A program made the position numbers and the translations under genes. This document shows positions 1 to 7,309 of a stretch of 35,698 bases of DNA, in pieces (position 1 is the stretch's first letter; each line of letters opens with the position of its first letter). The notes beneath the pieces were generated by a model that saw only the letters and a program-made list of their open reading frames with translations, ran no database searches and was not told the origin of the DNA. Source of the stretch: Priestia aryabhattai B8W22 (GTDB taxonomy: Bacteria; Bacillota; Bacilli; Bacillales; Bacillaceae_H); assembly GCF_000956595.1 (NCBI RefSeq), contig NZ_JYOO01000047.1, forward strand, positions 1-35,698, given 5' to 3'.

Positions 1-21
1 GCCTATACAGGCGCTTTTTTT
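1..21 (+). terminator. Right part of an intrinsic terminator
   Basis: GCCT-ATAC-AGGC followed by GC and seven T residues looks like the end of a terminator for a gene left of the window. The left edge cuts it, so the full stem cannot be seen. It would face the minus-strand yckD-like gene. Confidence 0.4.
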
Positions 22-34
22 ATGTGAATAGGAA

Positions 35-349
35 TTACTTTGAATGATGCATGTTATGACAGTGCCGCTTCGGCACAAAACCATTTTTCTCTATATGCTG
101 ATAGCGATTTTCCATATGTGAAGAAATGTTTTGACTCTCCGTTTTGCTTAGCACGCCGTACTCCACATATTTTGAAAGTATTTCTTTCTTTTTTTCGAAC
201 ATTTCTTTGTACAGCACGGATAATTCCTGCTTTTGCTGAGACGTCAGCTTCACGTCTTTTGTTTCTGGCTGAGGATTGTTTTCCGCTAATACAGGCGTCG
301 CGCTCATAAATAAAAAAGCTGCTGCTGCACTTATTATAACCTTTCGCAA
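35..349 (-). CDS. yckD: YckD-like secreted protein, DUF2680 family
   Basis: This 104-residue protein has an N-terminal signal peptide: K/R at residues 2-3, a hydrophobic stretch at about 4-20, and a likely cleavage after the Ala of VLAEN. The exported part is charged, helical and ends His-rich (RHCHNMHH). The segment with LTSQQKQELSVLYKEMFEKK, KYVEYG and NGFVPK matches B. subtilis YckD (DUF2680) as I remember it. The start is a TTG eight bases after AAAGGAAG; an overlapping frame with an ATG lacks a signal peptide. The function of the family is unknown. Family call is good, role open. Confidence 0.75.
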   Translation of the reverse strand: MRKVIISAAAAFLFMSATPVLAENNPQPETKDVKLTSQQKQELSVLYKEMFEKKKEILSKYVEYGVLSKTESQNISSHMENRYQHIEKNGFVPKRHCHNMHHSK

Positions 350-422
350 ACAATCTACTTCCTTTCATCATGTAGTAGTTATAGTTTGCGAACTTCTATT
401 TGTTTTCATTCATTCTATTTGC

Positions 423-1541
423 TTAGGACTCAATAGCTCCTCTTACATCATAATCGCTAAGATCAATTTCCATTTCCATTTCAAGTGCTAATTTAGCAAG
501 TTCTGAACCAAGATAAGGGCCCGACGTTAAGCCAGAAGCTCCAAGACCATTTGCTACTAGTATTCCTTCGTAAGCCGGAAGAGCTCCAATGACTGGCAAG
601 AAGCCCGGAGTAAATGGTCGAAATCCTACCCTTGTTTCTAAGACTGTGCTTTCTGTTAAGCCGGGAGCAATGGATAAGGCCTTTGAAAAAATTTCATGAA
701 GCCCCCCAGCCGTTACTCTCAAGTCATAACCCGTATCGTTTTCATGTGTTGCTCCTATGACAATTTGACCTTGTTCAAACGAAAGAATATATTGGTCGCT
801 TGGAGGCATCACAACGGGCCAGTCTTTGGTATCTAAATCTGGAAGATGCAAGTGGACAATTTGCGCTTTTTGAAAGCTTGCTAAAAATTCCACTCCAAGA
901 GGCTCTAGTAATTGATTTGCCCACGCTCCTGCTGTCAAGATTGTTGTACTTGCTAGAAGGGTTTGTCCATTTACGGAAACGCCCGTTACTCGATTATTTT
1001 CATAAAGAAGTTCTGCGTTTCCTTCTATTGTTTTTGCACCGTTTTTCTTCGCTGCATTCACAAGTGCATTTCGAAGAGCTCTTCCGTTAACGCGAGCGGC
1101 TCCGCTAATATGAACTGAACTGTATTCTTCGGAAAGAACCGGAAACAAAGCCTGTGTTTCTTTAGCTGATAAACGTGTAATCTCGCCTATTTCAGGAGCT
1201 TCTTCCCGACGCTTATATGCTCGTTCTTCCATTTTTTTAAGCTTTTGGTCATCAGTATGTAAGCTAATTGCTCCTACTCGCTTATATCCCGTATCCGTTT
1301 CTCCATCTTCTTCTAATTGCTGAATTAATGTTTGATAGTACTTGGCGCCGCCTTTTGCTAAGCGGTACCATGCTTTATTTCGACGCTGTGAAAGCCATGG
1401 ACAAACAATTCCTGCTGCTGCATCAGTAGCTTGACCAGCATCCTTGCGATCTATTAATGTCACATCTGCTCCTGCTTTTGCTAAATGATATGCTGTAGAA
1501 GCTCCAAGTATCCCTGCTCCAACTACGATGTATGTTTTCAT
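423..1541 (-). CDS. yurR: FAD-dependent amine/amino-acid oxidoreductase, YurR-like
   Basis: This 372-residue protein belongs to the DAO (D-amino-acid oxidase/glycine oxidase) flavoprotein family. It opens with a Rossmann FAD motif (GAGILGASTAYHLAKAG, residues about 8-24) followed by the ribose-binding acid in LIDR. The C-terminal DAO signature around RVGFRPFTPGFLPVIG and ANGLGASGLTSGP closes the FAD site. It matches B. subtilis YurR in length and over most of its sequence as I recall it. The ATG at 1541 is preceded by AAGGGTG at good spacing; a longer reading to 1619 lacks an SD and would put extra residues before the Rossmann strand. The substrate is unknown, probably a secondary amine or D-amino acid. 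Single gene, cytosolic. Confidence 0.85.
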   Translation of the reverse strand: MKTYIVVGAGILGASTAYHLAKAGADVTLIDRKDAGQATDAAAGIVCPWLSQRRNKAWYRLAKGGAKYYQTLIQQLEEDGETDTGYKRVGAISLHTDDQKLKKMEERAYKRREEAPEIGEITRLSAKETQALFPVLSEEYSSVHISGAARVNGRALRNALVNAAKKNGAKTIEGNAELLYENNRVTGVSVNGQTLLASTTILTAGAWANQLLEPLGVEFLASFQKAQIVHLHLPDLDTKDWPVVMPPSDQYILSFEQGQIVIGATHENDTGYDLRVTAGGLHEIFSKALSIAPGLTESTVLETRVGFRPFTPGFLPVIGALPAYEGILVANGLGASGLTSGPYLGSELAKLALEMEMEIDLSDYDVRGAIES

Positions 1542-1877
1542 ACCAAAACACCCTTTTCTTTCTTCTAGTATTCTCATGCTATATGTATGTAATTTTAGCA
1601 TAGCAAAAAAAGAAGCCACATACTAGGCGAAGCTATTTTTAACTTGTTTTTGGCGCGTGCTGATTTTGACATATAGCTCCCTTCATCGTAAACAAAAGCG
1701 TTAGAAGTTCTTTTACCGAGAGTATAGCAGGGTGGAGAAAATCATAAATAGTGATCGTACATCTTTAACGCTGTTGCTTACCGCTTTTCTATTATAGGTT
1801 CTGAATAAAAAGATAAAAGAATAAAACCGCTATAATATGTAAATAAAAAGAAATAACCATTATTTTAAGGAGAGCGT
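1542..1877. other. Intergenic region between divergent genes
   Basis: This 336-base gap must hold the promoters of the yurR-like gene (minus) and the CBO0543-family gene (plus). TATAAT at 1831-1836 lies about 45 bases before the latter but has no good -35. On the minus strand, ATGCTA and TAGCAT at about 1573-1606 form a short spaced inverted repeat upstream of yurR. I see no open reading frame with an SD and no terminator. Confidence 0.4.
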
Positions 1878-2390
1878 ATGCAATCTTCATTTGTATTATT
1901 TTTTATCATTCTTGGTTTACTATTTGGCAAGTGGCGAAGATATCAAGAATACTATCCTACTTTGCTGTTTTGGGTCACGGGGAATTTGCTTTATGAAGTG
2001 CTGCTGTTTCATCACCGGGTATGGGTATTTCATCCTGTTGGTATTGACCACCTTTTTCTACCCGATCACCTAATGGTCTCCCTTGGAATAACCTTAATTA
2101 TTTATCCGTTTGTCATACCGGTATTTTTAGGAAGGCTGCCGCTGCATGTAAGCGGCCGGCTGTGGTGGATTCTTTTGTGGGCGCTTTTATTTACTGTGAT
2201 TGAGTTCATTGCTTATGTTAATCACAGTATCACTCATCATTATGGATGGTCGCTGCTGTGTTCTTTTCTCTTCAATATTGTCACGTTCTCACTTTTAGTG
2301 ATTCATCAGAAGACAGCGCTGGCTGCTTGGATACTCTCTGGAAGCTTCATAGCTTTTTTATTTATCTTCTTTGATATTCCTATGCCTTAA
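1878..2390 (+). CDS. CBO0543-family integral membrane protein
   Basis: This 170-residue, very hydrophobic protein has about five predicted membrane segments (residues about 3-17, 25-45, 66-85, 95-112 and 122-165). It begins with the FGKWRRYQEYYPTLLF pattern and contains DHLFLPDHL, features I associate with CBO0543-family proteins of Bacilli and Clostridia. AAGGAGAG lies six bases before the ATG. The family has no assigned function. It stands alone and the lysine riboswitch promoter begins just after its stop. Family call is from memory; membrane location is clear. Confidence 0.75.
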   Translation: MQSSFVLFFIILGLLFGKWRRYQEYYPTLLFWVTGNLLYEVLLFHHRVWVFHPVGIDHLFLPDHLMVSLGITLIIYPFVIPVFLGRLPLHVSGRLWWILLWALLFTVIEFIAYVNHSITHHYGWSLLCSFLFNIVTFSLLVIHQKTALAAWILSGSFIAFLFIFFDIPMP

Positions 2391-2397
2391 CTTTTCA

Positions 2398-2427
2398 TTG
2401 ACTAGACAGAGGAAAAGGAAATATAAT
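2398..2427 (+). promoter_or_regulatory. Sigma-A promoter of the lysine riboswitch-lysA unit
   Basis: TTGACT (2398-2403) and TATAAT (2422-2427) are 18 bases apart. Transcription would start near 2434, about 20 bases before the aptamer. Confidence 0.8.
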
Positions 2428-2454
2428 AGGAGTTACATTTAAATATAATTTTCC

Positions 2455-2717
2455 TCTCTGAGAATAGAGGTGCATGAAATCAAGAGTCACTTATTGGAGA
2501 CTAATGGAGTCTGTGAAGATAAGTAAAAGGGATTTCGTGCCGAAGTATATAAACATCCATTGTGTTCATATACTGGTTCAGTATTGAATAAATGCTGAGC
2601 TGTCACAAACCATTTGGTTTGTGGAGAGCTATTGAAGAGATGTTGATGCCTAGAATGTAATAATACTTTATTATTATGAAACCAAGACGCGTGAACATCA
2701 CTTCACGGGTCTTTTTT
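2455..2717 (+). promoter_or_regulatory. Lysine riboswitch (L box), transcription-attenuating
   Basis: The leader carries the conserved L-box blocks in order: AGAGGTGC (2466-2473), a GGAGACTAATGGAGTCTGTGAAG-type arm, AAAGGGATTTCGTGCCGAAG, ATTGAATAAATGCTGAGCTGTC, and GGAGAGCTATTGAAGAG closing the P1 stem with CTCTGAGAATAG. It closely parallels the B. subtilis lysC leader. An intrinsic terminator (2684-2717) follows the aptamer, so lysine binding should cause early termination and low lysine should allow read-through into lysA and probably the transporter. Aptamer edges are approximate (about 2455-2643). Confidence 0.93.
2684..2717 (+). terminator. Riboswitch-controlled terminator before lysA
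   Basis: AAGACGCGTGAA pairs with TTCACGGGTCTT around a six-base loop with one mismatch, and TTTTTT follows. It is the expression platform of the lysine riboswitch. Confidence 0.85.
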
Positions 2718-2777
2718 GTGTTTTTCTACTGACCATCAAAGTTATAGTTGAATGATTTAAATGGAGGGATACGGATT

Positions 2778-4106
2778 ATGTACTTACATGGAACGAGTAA
2801 AATTAACAGCAGCAATCATTTAGAAATTGGGAAGTGCGATACGGTTGAACTGAAAAAACAATACGGCACTCCCCTATACATCTACGATCAAGAATTAATT
2901 GAGACAAAATGCAAGGCCTTCCATTCAGCCTTTCAAAGAAGCGGATTTTCATATCAAATCGCCTATGCAGGGAAAGCGTTTCTTTGCATGGAAATGGCTA
3001 GCCTTTTAACGAAGCTTGATATGTCACTAGATGTGGTCTCAGGAGGAGAATTATTTACAGCTCTTGAAGCTGGATATCCAGCTGAACGCATTCATTTTCA
3101 CGGAAATAACAAAACGATTGAAGAAATGGAAATGGCTCTTGATGCGAATATTGGCTGTTTTGTTGTGGATAACTTCACCGAACTTGAAGTTTTGCATGCG
3201 TTAGCAGCTGAGCGCAAACAGAAAGCATCTATTCTTCTGCGTGTTACTCCAGGGATTGAAGCCCACACACATGAGTATATTATGACCGGACAGGAAGACT
3301 CCAAGTTTGGATTTGGTCTTTCCAATGACCAAGCTATGAAAGCGGTAAGTTCTGCCTTAGAAAAGCCTTACTACGATCTTTTAGGCATTCATTGTCATAT
3401 TGGTTCGCAAATTTTTGAAGTAGATGGTTTTTCTCGCGCCATTGATATTTTAACTGATTTCTTATTCAGTATTCGTGATAAAATGGAGTTTGAAGTAAAA
3501 GTTTTAAACGTAGGTGGTGGTTTTGGTATTCGTTATACCGAAAGCGACTCTCCTCTTCCAGTTGAGTATTATGTAGATGCACTGACAGAAAAGCTAAGCC
3601 GCACGTTAACTGAACAAAATTATACCCTTCCAGAAGTTTGGATTGAGCCTGGAAGAAGCATTGTAGGAGAAGCAGGTACAACGCTTTACACAATTGGCTC
3701 AACTAAGGAGATTCCAGGTGTACGCAAATACGTAGGAATTGACGGCGGTATGACTGACAATATCCGTCCTGCCCTTTATGATGCAAAACATGAAGCTGTC
3801 TTGGCTAATAGAGTGACGGATAAAAAAGATGAAACGGTATCAATTGCGGGGAAATGCTGTGAATCAGGAGATATGCTTATTTGGGATATCGATTTACCGC
3901 GCGTTAATCAAGGAGATTTACTAGCAGTATCCTCTACAGGTGCCTACAACTATTCAATGGCTAGCAATTACAACCGTATTCCGCGCCCTGCTGTTGTATT
4001 TGTGAAAAATGGAGAAGCTCGTCTTGCTGTAGAGCGAGAAACATACGAAGATTTGGTGCGTAAAGATGTAAAGCCAGTCGTTACTACCTATGCAATGAGC
4101 AAATGA
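2778..4106 (+). CDS. lysA: Diaminopimelate decarboxylase
   Basis: This 442-residue PLP enzyme decarboxylates meso-diaminopimelate to L-lysine, the last step of lysine synthesis, in the cytosol. It has the fold-III decarboxylase layout: YAGKAF with the PLP lysine at K66, the HCHIGSQ motif, the glycine-rich phosphate loop VGGGFGIRY, EPGRS, and the CCESGD active-site block of the second domain. Length and N-terminus (M-LHGTS) match B. subtilis LysA. The ATG at 2778 has GGAGGG nine bases upstream; a TTG at 2748 would read through that SD. It lies under a lysine riboswitch and is followed 52 bases later by a co-directional transporter. In B. subtilis lysA sits beside spoVA genes, so the location here differs. 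Confidence 0.95.
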   Translation: MYLHGTSKINSSNHLEIGKCDTVELKKQYGTPLYIYDQELIETKCKAFHSAFQRSGFSYQIAYAGKAFLCMEMASLLTKLDMSLDVVSGGELFTALEAGYPAERIHFHGNNKTIEEMEMALDANIGCFVVDNFTELEVLHALAAERKQKASILLRVTPGIEAHTHEYIMTGQEDSKFGFGLSNDQAMKAVSSALEKPYYDLLGIHCHIGSQIFEVDGFSRAIDILTDFLFSIRDKMEFEVKVLNVGGGFGIRYTESDSPLPVEYYVDALTEKLSRTLTEQNYTLPEVWIEPGRSIVGEAGTTLYTIGSTKEIPGVRKYVGIDGGMTDNIRPALYDAKHEAVLANRVTDKKDETVSIAGKCCESGDMLIWDIDLPRVNQGDLLAVSSTGAYNYSMASNYNRIPRPAVVFVKNGEARLAVERETYEDLVRKDVKPVVTTYAMSK

Positions 4107-4158
4107 TAGCTGTTCTTGCGTAGTAAAGAAGCTATTGTTGTTTGGAGGAAATCTAACT

Positions 4159-5421
4159 ATGGTTTTAAGTGTATTTAAAACGTACAGATCATCGCTTATT
4201 CTGCTTCTCGCTATTTTAATTGGCGGGATAGCAGGATATGCTATCGGGCCCGATGTGGCAGTCGTAAAGCCCTTTGGTGATTTGTTTCTTAATTTAATGT
4301 TCATGATTATCGTTCCCCTTGTCTTTTTTAGTGTTGCTTCGGCGATCGCAAACATGAACGAAATGAAACGTCTTGGTAAAATTATGCTGGGTATTGCCGT
4401 TGTGTTTGTCGCCACTGCTGCTGTTTCAGCCGTTCTAGGCTTTTTAGGCGCCTCACTTTACAATCCCCTGCACAACGTAGATACTTCTGCCATTAAAGAA
4501 TTAATGGGTGACAGTGAAAATACAGCTGAAAAAATGGCCCTTTTAACTCAGCTTGTTAGTACATTTACTGTACCTGATTTTGTTCAGTTATTTTCGAAAG
4601 AGCATATTTTACAATTAATTGTCTTTGCCGTTATTTTCGGTATTGCTACAACGATGGCTGGTGAAAAAGGACAGCCTATGGCGAAATTTCTGACTTCTGG
4701 TCAAGAAGTATCGATGAAGGTTGTTAAAATTGTGATGTACTATGCTCCAATTGGTTTAGGATGCTATTTTGCTACTGTAGTAGGAGAACTTGGACCAAAG
4801 ATCTTACAAGGGTACGCTAGAGCATTTATTCTTTACTTATTAATTGCAATCGTTTACTATTTTGGCTTCTTTACGCTATACGCATGGATTGCTGGCGGTA
4901 AAGCAGGAATTAAGCTGTTCTGGAAAAATGCAGCCGCTCCTTCTATCACCGCTATTGCTACCTGTTCTTCTGCTGCATCTATTCCAGTTAATTTAGATGC
5001 AACAAAGAAAATGGGTGTGCCGCTGGATATTGCTGAAACAGTTATTCCATTAGGAGCAAACACCCATAAAGATGGTTCTGTTATCGGCGGTATTCTAAAA
5101 ATTGTTTTCTTATTCAGTTTGTTTGGCAAAGATATGACGTCTGCTACGAGTATTTTGAGTATTTTAGGCGTAGCCTTTTTAGTTGGAGCCGTAATGGGAG
5201 CGATTCCTGGAGGCGGTATGATTGGCGAAATGTTAATTATTACAATTTATGGATTTTCTCCAGAAGTCCTGCCTATTATTGCGGTCATTTCAACGATTAT
5301 TGACGCCCCTGCTACGCTTTTAAACAGTACGGGAAATACAGTAACAGCGATGCTTGTTACAAGGTTTACAGAAGGAAAAGACTGGATTAACAAAATTATC
5401 ACCACCGATAAAGTCGCCTAG
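4159..5421 (+). CDS. DAACS-family amino acid/dicarboxylate:cation symporter with altered binding site
   Basis: This 420-residue membrane protein has the glutamate-transporter (GltPh) layout: six N-terminal helices, hairpin HP1 with a serine-rich turn (CSSAAS, 269-274), TM7, hairpin HP2 (AIPGGGM, 348-354) and TM8. Key positions differ from acidic amino acid carriers. The NMDG motif reads HKDG (303-306). The TM8 block reads D382-APA-T386, with Ala385 where GltPh has the side-chain-binding Arg397, and Asn393 where GltPh has sodium ligand Asp405. Asp305, Asp382, Thr386 and Asn389 are kept. The substrate is therefore probably not glutamate or aspartate. The ATG at 4159 follows GGAGG by 10 bases. 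With no terminator after lysA, it is probably co-transcribed under the lysine riboswitch, which suggests transport of lysine, diaminopimelate or a relative. Confidence 0.85.
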   Translation: MVLSVFKTYRSSLILLLAILIGGIAGYAIGPDVAVVKPFGDLFLNLMFMIIVPLVFFSVASAIANMNEMKRLGKIMLGIAVVFVATAAVSAVLGFLGASLYNPLHNVDTSAIKELMGDSENTAEKMALLTQLVSTFTVPDFVQLFSKEHILQLIVFAVIFGIATTMAGEKGQPMAKFLTSGQEVSMKVVKIVMYYAPIGLGCYFATVVGELGPKILQGYARAFILYLLIAIVYYFGFFTLYAWIAGGKAGIKLFWKNAAAPSITAIATCSSAASIPVNLDATKKMGVPLDIAETVIPLGANTHKDGSVIGGILKIVFLFSLFGKDMTSATSILSILGVAFLVGAVMGAIPGGGMIGEMLIITIYGFSPEVLPIIAVISTIIDAPATLLNSTGNTVTAMLVTRFTEGKDWINKIITTDKVA

Positions 5422-5422
5422 T

Positions 5423-5467
5423 AAAAAAGCAAAGGAACAGTCTTAGTGACTCTTCCTTTGCTTTTTT
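5423..5467 (+). terminator. Intrinsic terminator of the lysA-transporter unit
   Basis: AAGCAAAGGAA pairs with TTCCTTTGCTT and a T tract follows, directly after the transporter stop. Confidence 0.85.
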
Positions 5468-5558
5468 CGTGTGCAGTAATATCGATAGCGATGTATAAAG
5501 TCTGTAAATACGCACATTCTATAGGTATGTTGCATAACCGGACTGGAGGTGTCGTCTA

Positions 5559-5693
5559 ATGAGTAACGCTGCAGGAGGTTCAAAGAAGAATCAACCGAAT
5601 GATGCGAATCACGTAAGTGCAGAAACAAAAGCTCATCAAAAACGTCTCACTGAGCAAAACAAACAAGAGCATCAGGCTGAAGAGCGCAAATAA
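5559..5693 (+). CDS. Small hydrophilic protein, possibly spore-related
   Basis: This 44-residue protein (begins MSNAAGGSKKNQPND, ends QAEERK) has a strong SD, GGAGGT, eight bases before the ATG and its own terminator overlapping the stop. It is almost all polar and charged (Lys, Gln, Asn, Glu, His) with no hydrophobic core, as in minor small acid-soluble spore proteins and DUF3941-like peptides. I cannot place it in a family. Real gene status is supported by SD, terminator and composition; the function is unknown. Confidence 0.65.
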   Translation: MSNAAGGSKKNQPNDANHVSAETKAHQKRLTEQNKQEHQAEERK

Positions 5694-5751
5694 AATGACG
5701 TTAAAGAACGTGTGGCACAGGCTCTGCGTTCTTTAACGTCATTTTATTTTT
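5692..5751 (+). terminator. Long-stem intrinsic terminator
   Basis: AAAATGACGTTAAAGAACG and its exact complement flank a 16-base loop, with ATTTTT after. It begins at the stop codon of the 44-residue gene; the tract on the other strand is weaker. Confidence 0.8.
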
Positions 5752-5795
5752 AGAAGGAGCTTCATAGCGCCGCTCGTTATAGGTCTATCGTACAA

Positions 5796-5844
5796 CCTCC
5801 TTTCAAACTTTTACATATTCTATTAATAGGTTTGTAAAAGGAGG
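5796..5844 (+). promoter_or_regulatory. Inverted repeat that covers the SD of the 61-residue gene
   Basis: CCTCCTTTCAAAC (5796-5808) can pair with GTTTG (5830-5834) and AAAGGAGG (5837-5844), leaving a TA bulge and a 21-base loop. The whole SD of the next gene would be buried in the stem if the upstream arm is transcribed. The mRNA start is not known. Confidence 0.5.
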
Positions 5845-5850
5845 AATGAT

Positions 5851-6036
5851 ATGATGTTTTCTTGGCTAGAGATTACAGCCGCAGCCTTTGGACTTTCAGT
5901 TATTTTGATAAGTCTTGCATTTTTGCCCGAACGTAGATGCAAAAATCTTTATATTCCCCATCAGCTAATAGCAAAATCTAGGTTTCTCTATAAAAAGATT
6001 ATTTGTTTTATAAATCAACTTCGACAGAAACTTTAG
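5851..6036 (+). CDS. Small single-span membrane protein
   Basis: This 61-residue protein has one clear hydrophobic segment (about residues 5-25) followed by a basic tail rich in Lys, Arg and Tyr, giving a probable N-out, C-in topology. AAAGGAGG ends six bases before the first of two ATG codons (5851, 5854); either could be used. I do not recognise a family. It lies between a terminator and a LysR regulator, and its SD can be masked by an upstream inverted repeat. Confidence 0.6.
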   Translation: MMFSWLEITAAAFGLSVILISLAFLPERRCKNLYIPHQLIAKSRFLYKKIICFINQLRQKL

Positions 6037-6168
6037 TTTATTTTTTCCCTGTTTTTATTCATTGAATAGATTCTCCCTTTTTAATCAGCGCATTTACAGT
6101 AAATAATTTAATAGGTAAAATAAAGAGTAAAGAAAAAGGATAAGCAGTTTGCAGAAATGGAGTTTCAC

Positions 6169-7080
6169 ATGGAAATCAGAGACTTAGAATACTTTATAGA
6201 GGTAGCGAATCATAAAAATTTTACAAAGGCAGCGCTGCAAGTTCATTTGTCACAAACGGCTTTAAGTAAAGCCGTCAAAAAAGTAGAAAATGAACTAGGA
6301 TTTGAGCTTCTTGATCGTTCGACAAGAGAATTAAAGCTGACTGATGCAGGAGAAGTTGTGTATCACCAGGCAACTAAAGCTCTGTCGGTGTTAAAAGACA
6401 TGCCTCACTTGTTGGGAGATTTGATGAATTTGCAAACCGGGCAAATCAAGATGGGAGTCCCTCCGCTCATCGGGACCTTGTTTTTCCCGAAGATTGCAAA
6501 ATCATTTAATAAACAATACCCTAAAGTATCTCTAGAGCTTATTGAATTTGGAGCAAAAAAAATTGAAGCGCTTGTGGAAGAGGCTGGTGTAGATATGGGG
6601 ATTGTTATGCTTCCTCTCACAAGCGGTCATGATGATCATTTTCACGTATACCCCTTCGTTAAGGAAAGGTTTCTGTTATACGCCCATAAAAACCATCCTT
6701 TAGCGAAACGTTCTTCCGTCTGGATGAAAGAATTGGAAGATGAAAAATTTATTATGTTCAGTGAAGAATTTACGCTGCACGACCGGTTAATTCAAGATGC
6801 TTTAAAATCAGGCTTTGTGCCTTCTATCGCGTATAAAAGCTCTCAATGGGATTTAATTATTGAATTAACAGCGGCAGAACTTGGTATTGCTATTTTACCC
6901 GAATCGCTTTACGCCAAGGTAAAGGACCCGAACATTATTACGATACCTATTGCAGATCCAGAAATGATGTGGGAACTTGGAATTATTCTGTTAAAAGAAC
7001 GCTACAGTTCATTTGCTGTACGAGAATTAATTAGTTTTTTAACCGAAAAACAAATGACAAATAAGTTGGACGCAAATTAA
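6169..7080 (+). CDS. LysR-family transcriptional regulator, CidR/YwbI-like
   Basis: This 303-residue regulator has an N-terminal winged HTH (residues about 1-60: DLEYFIEVANHKNFTKAA, then LSQTALSKAVKKVE) and a LysR effector domain from about residue 90. The run LQTGQIKMGVPPLIGTLFFP closely resembles B. subtilis CidR (YwbI), which senses acetate/pyruvate metabolism and controls the cidAB-type holin genes; no such genes are in view. The ATG at 6169 has TGGAG six bases upstream; the ATG at 6157 lacks an SD. Repeat copy A begins three bases after the stop, so there is no gene-specific terminator. Its target is unknown. Confidence 0.85.
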   Translation: MEIRDLEYFIEVANHKNFTKAALQVHLSQTALSKAVKKVENELGFELLDRSTRELKLTDAGEVVYHQATKALSVLKDMPHLLGDLMNLQTGQIKMGVPPLIGTLFFPKIAKSFNKQYPKVSLELIEFGAKKIEALVEEAGVDMGIVMLPLTSGHDDHFHVYPFVKERFLLYAHKNHPLAKRSSVWMKELEDEKFIMFSEEFTLHDRLIQDALKSGFVPSIAYKSSQWDLIIELTAAELGIAILPESLYAKVKDPNIITIPIADPEMMWELGIILLKERYSSFAVRELISFLTEKQMTNKLDAN

Positions 7081-7082
7081 AT

Positions 7083-7288
7083 AGAGGCTGGGAGATAACG
7101 GCATCAATCCACTCTAAAGACGAACGGATCGGATACATGATCTGAACAGCTAAAAGCAAATACATGCATGAAATCTACGTTTACTATCACCGTAAAAAAA
7201 ACCGCACGATGAATCGAGATTCTCCATCAAGAACTTGAATTCATCGTGCGGTTTTTCCTTCAACAAAACTACTTTTGTCCCAGCCTCT
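7083..7288. repeat. Interspersed repeat, copy A, with perfect terminal inverted repeats
   Basis: This 206-base noncoding element starts AGAGGCTGGGA and ends TCCCAGCCTCT, an exact 11-base inverted repeat. Inside it an 18-base stem (7197-7214 with 7239-7256) is flanked by T runs on both strands, with eight T on the minus strand, so it should terminate transcription of the O-methyltransferase gene. It shares order and wording (TCCACTCTAA, GAACGAAC, GGATACA, CTACGTT, CCTTCAAC, CTTTTGTC) with copy B at 26901-27207. Confidence 0.8.
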
Positions 7289-7309
7289 TTATATGTAACA
7301 CGAGTTCTA

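Noticed and set aside
54-371. 105-residue minus-strand frame overlapping the yckD-like gene
   Set aside because: It shares the region but lacks a signal peptide and family match; the other frame has both.
4857-5129. 90-residue minus-strand open frame inside the DAACS gene, and similar antisense frames in fumC, nprM, citS and inhA
   Set aside because: They are shadows of real genes: no SD, no family resemblance, and the opposite strand encodes a well-supported protein.
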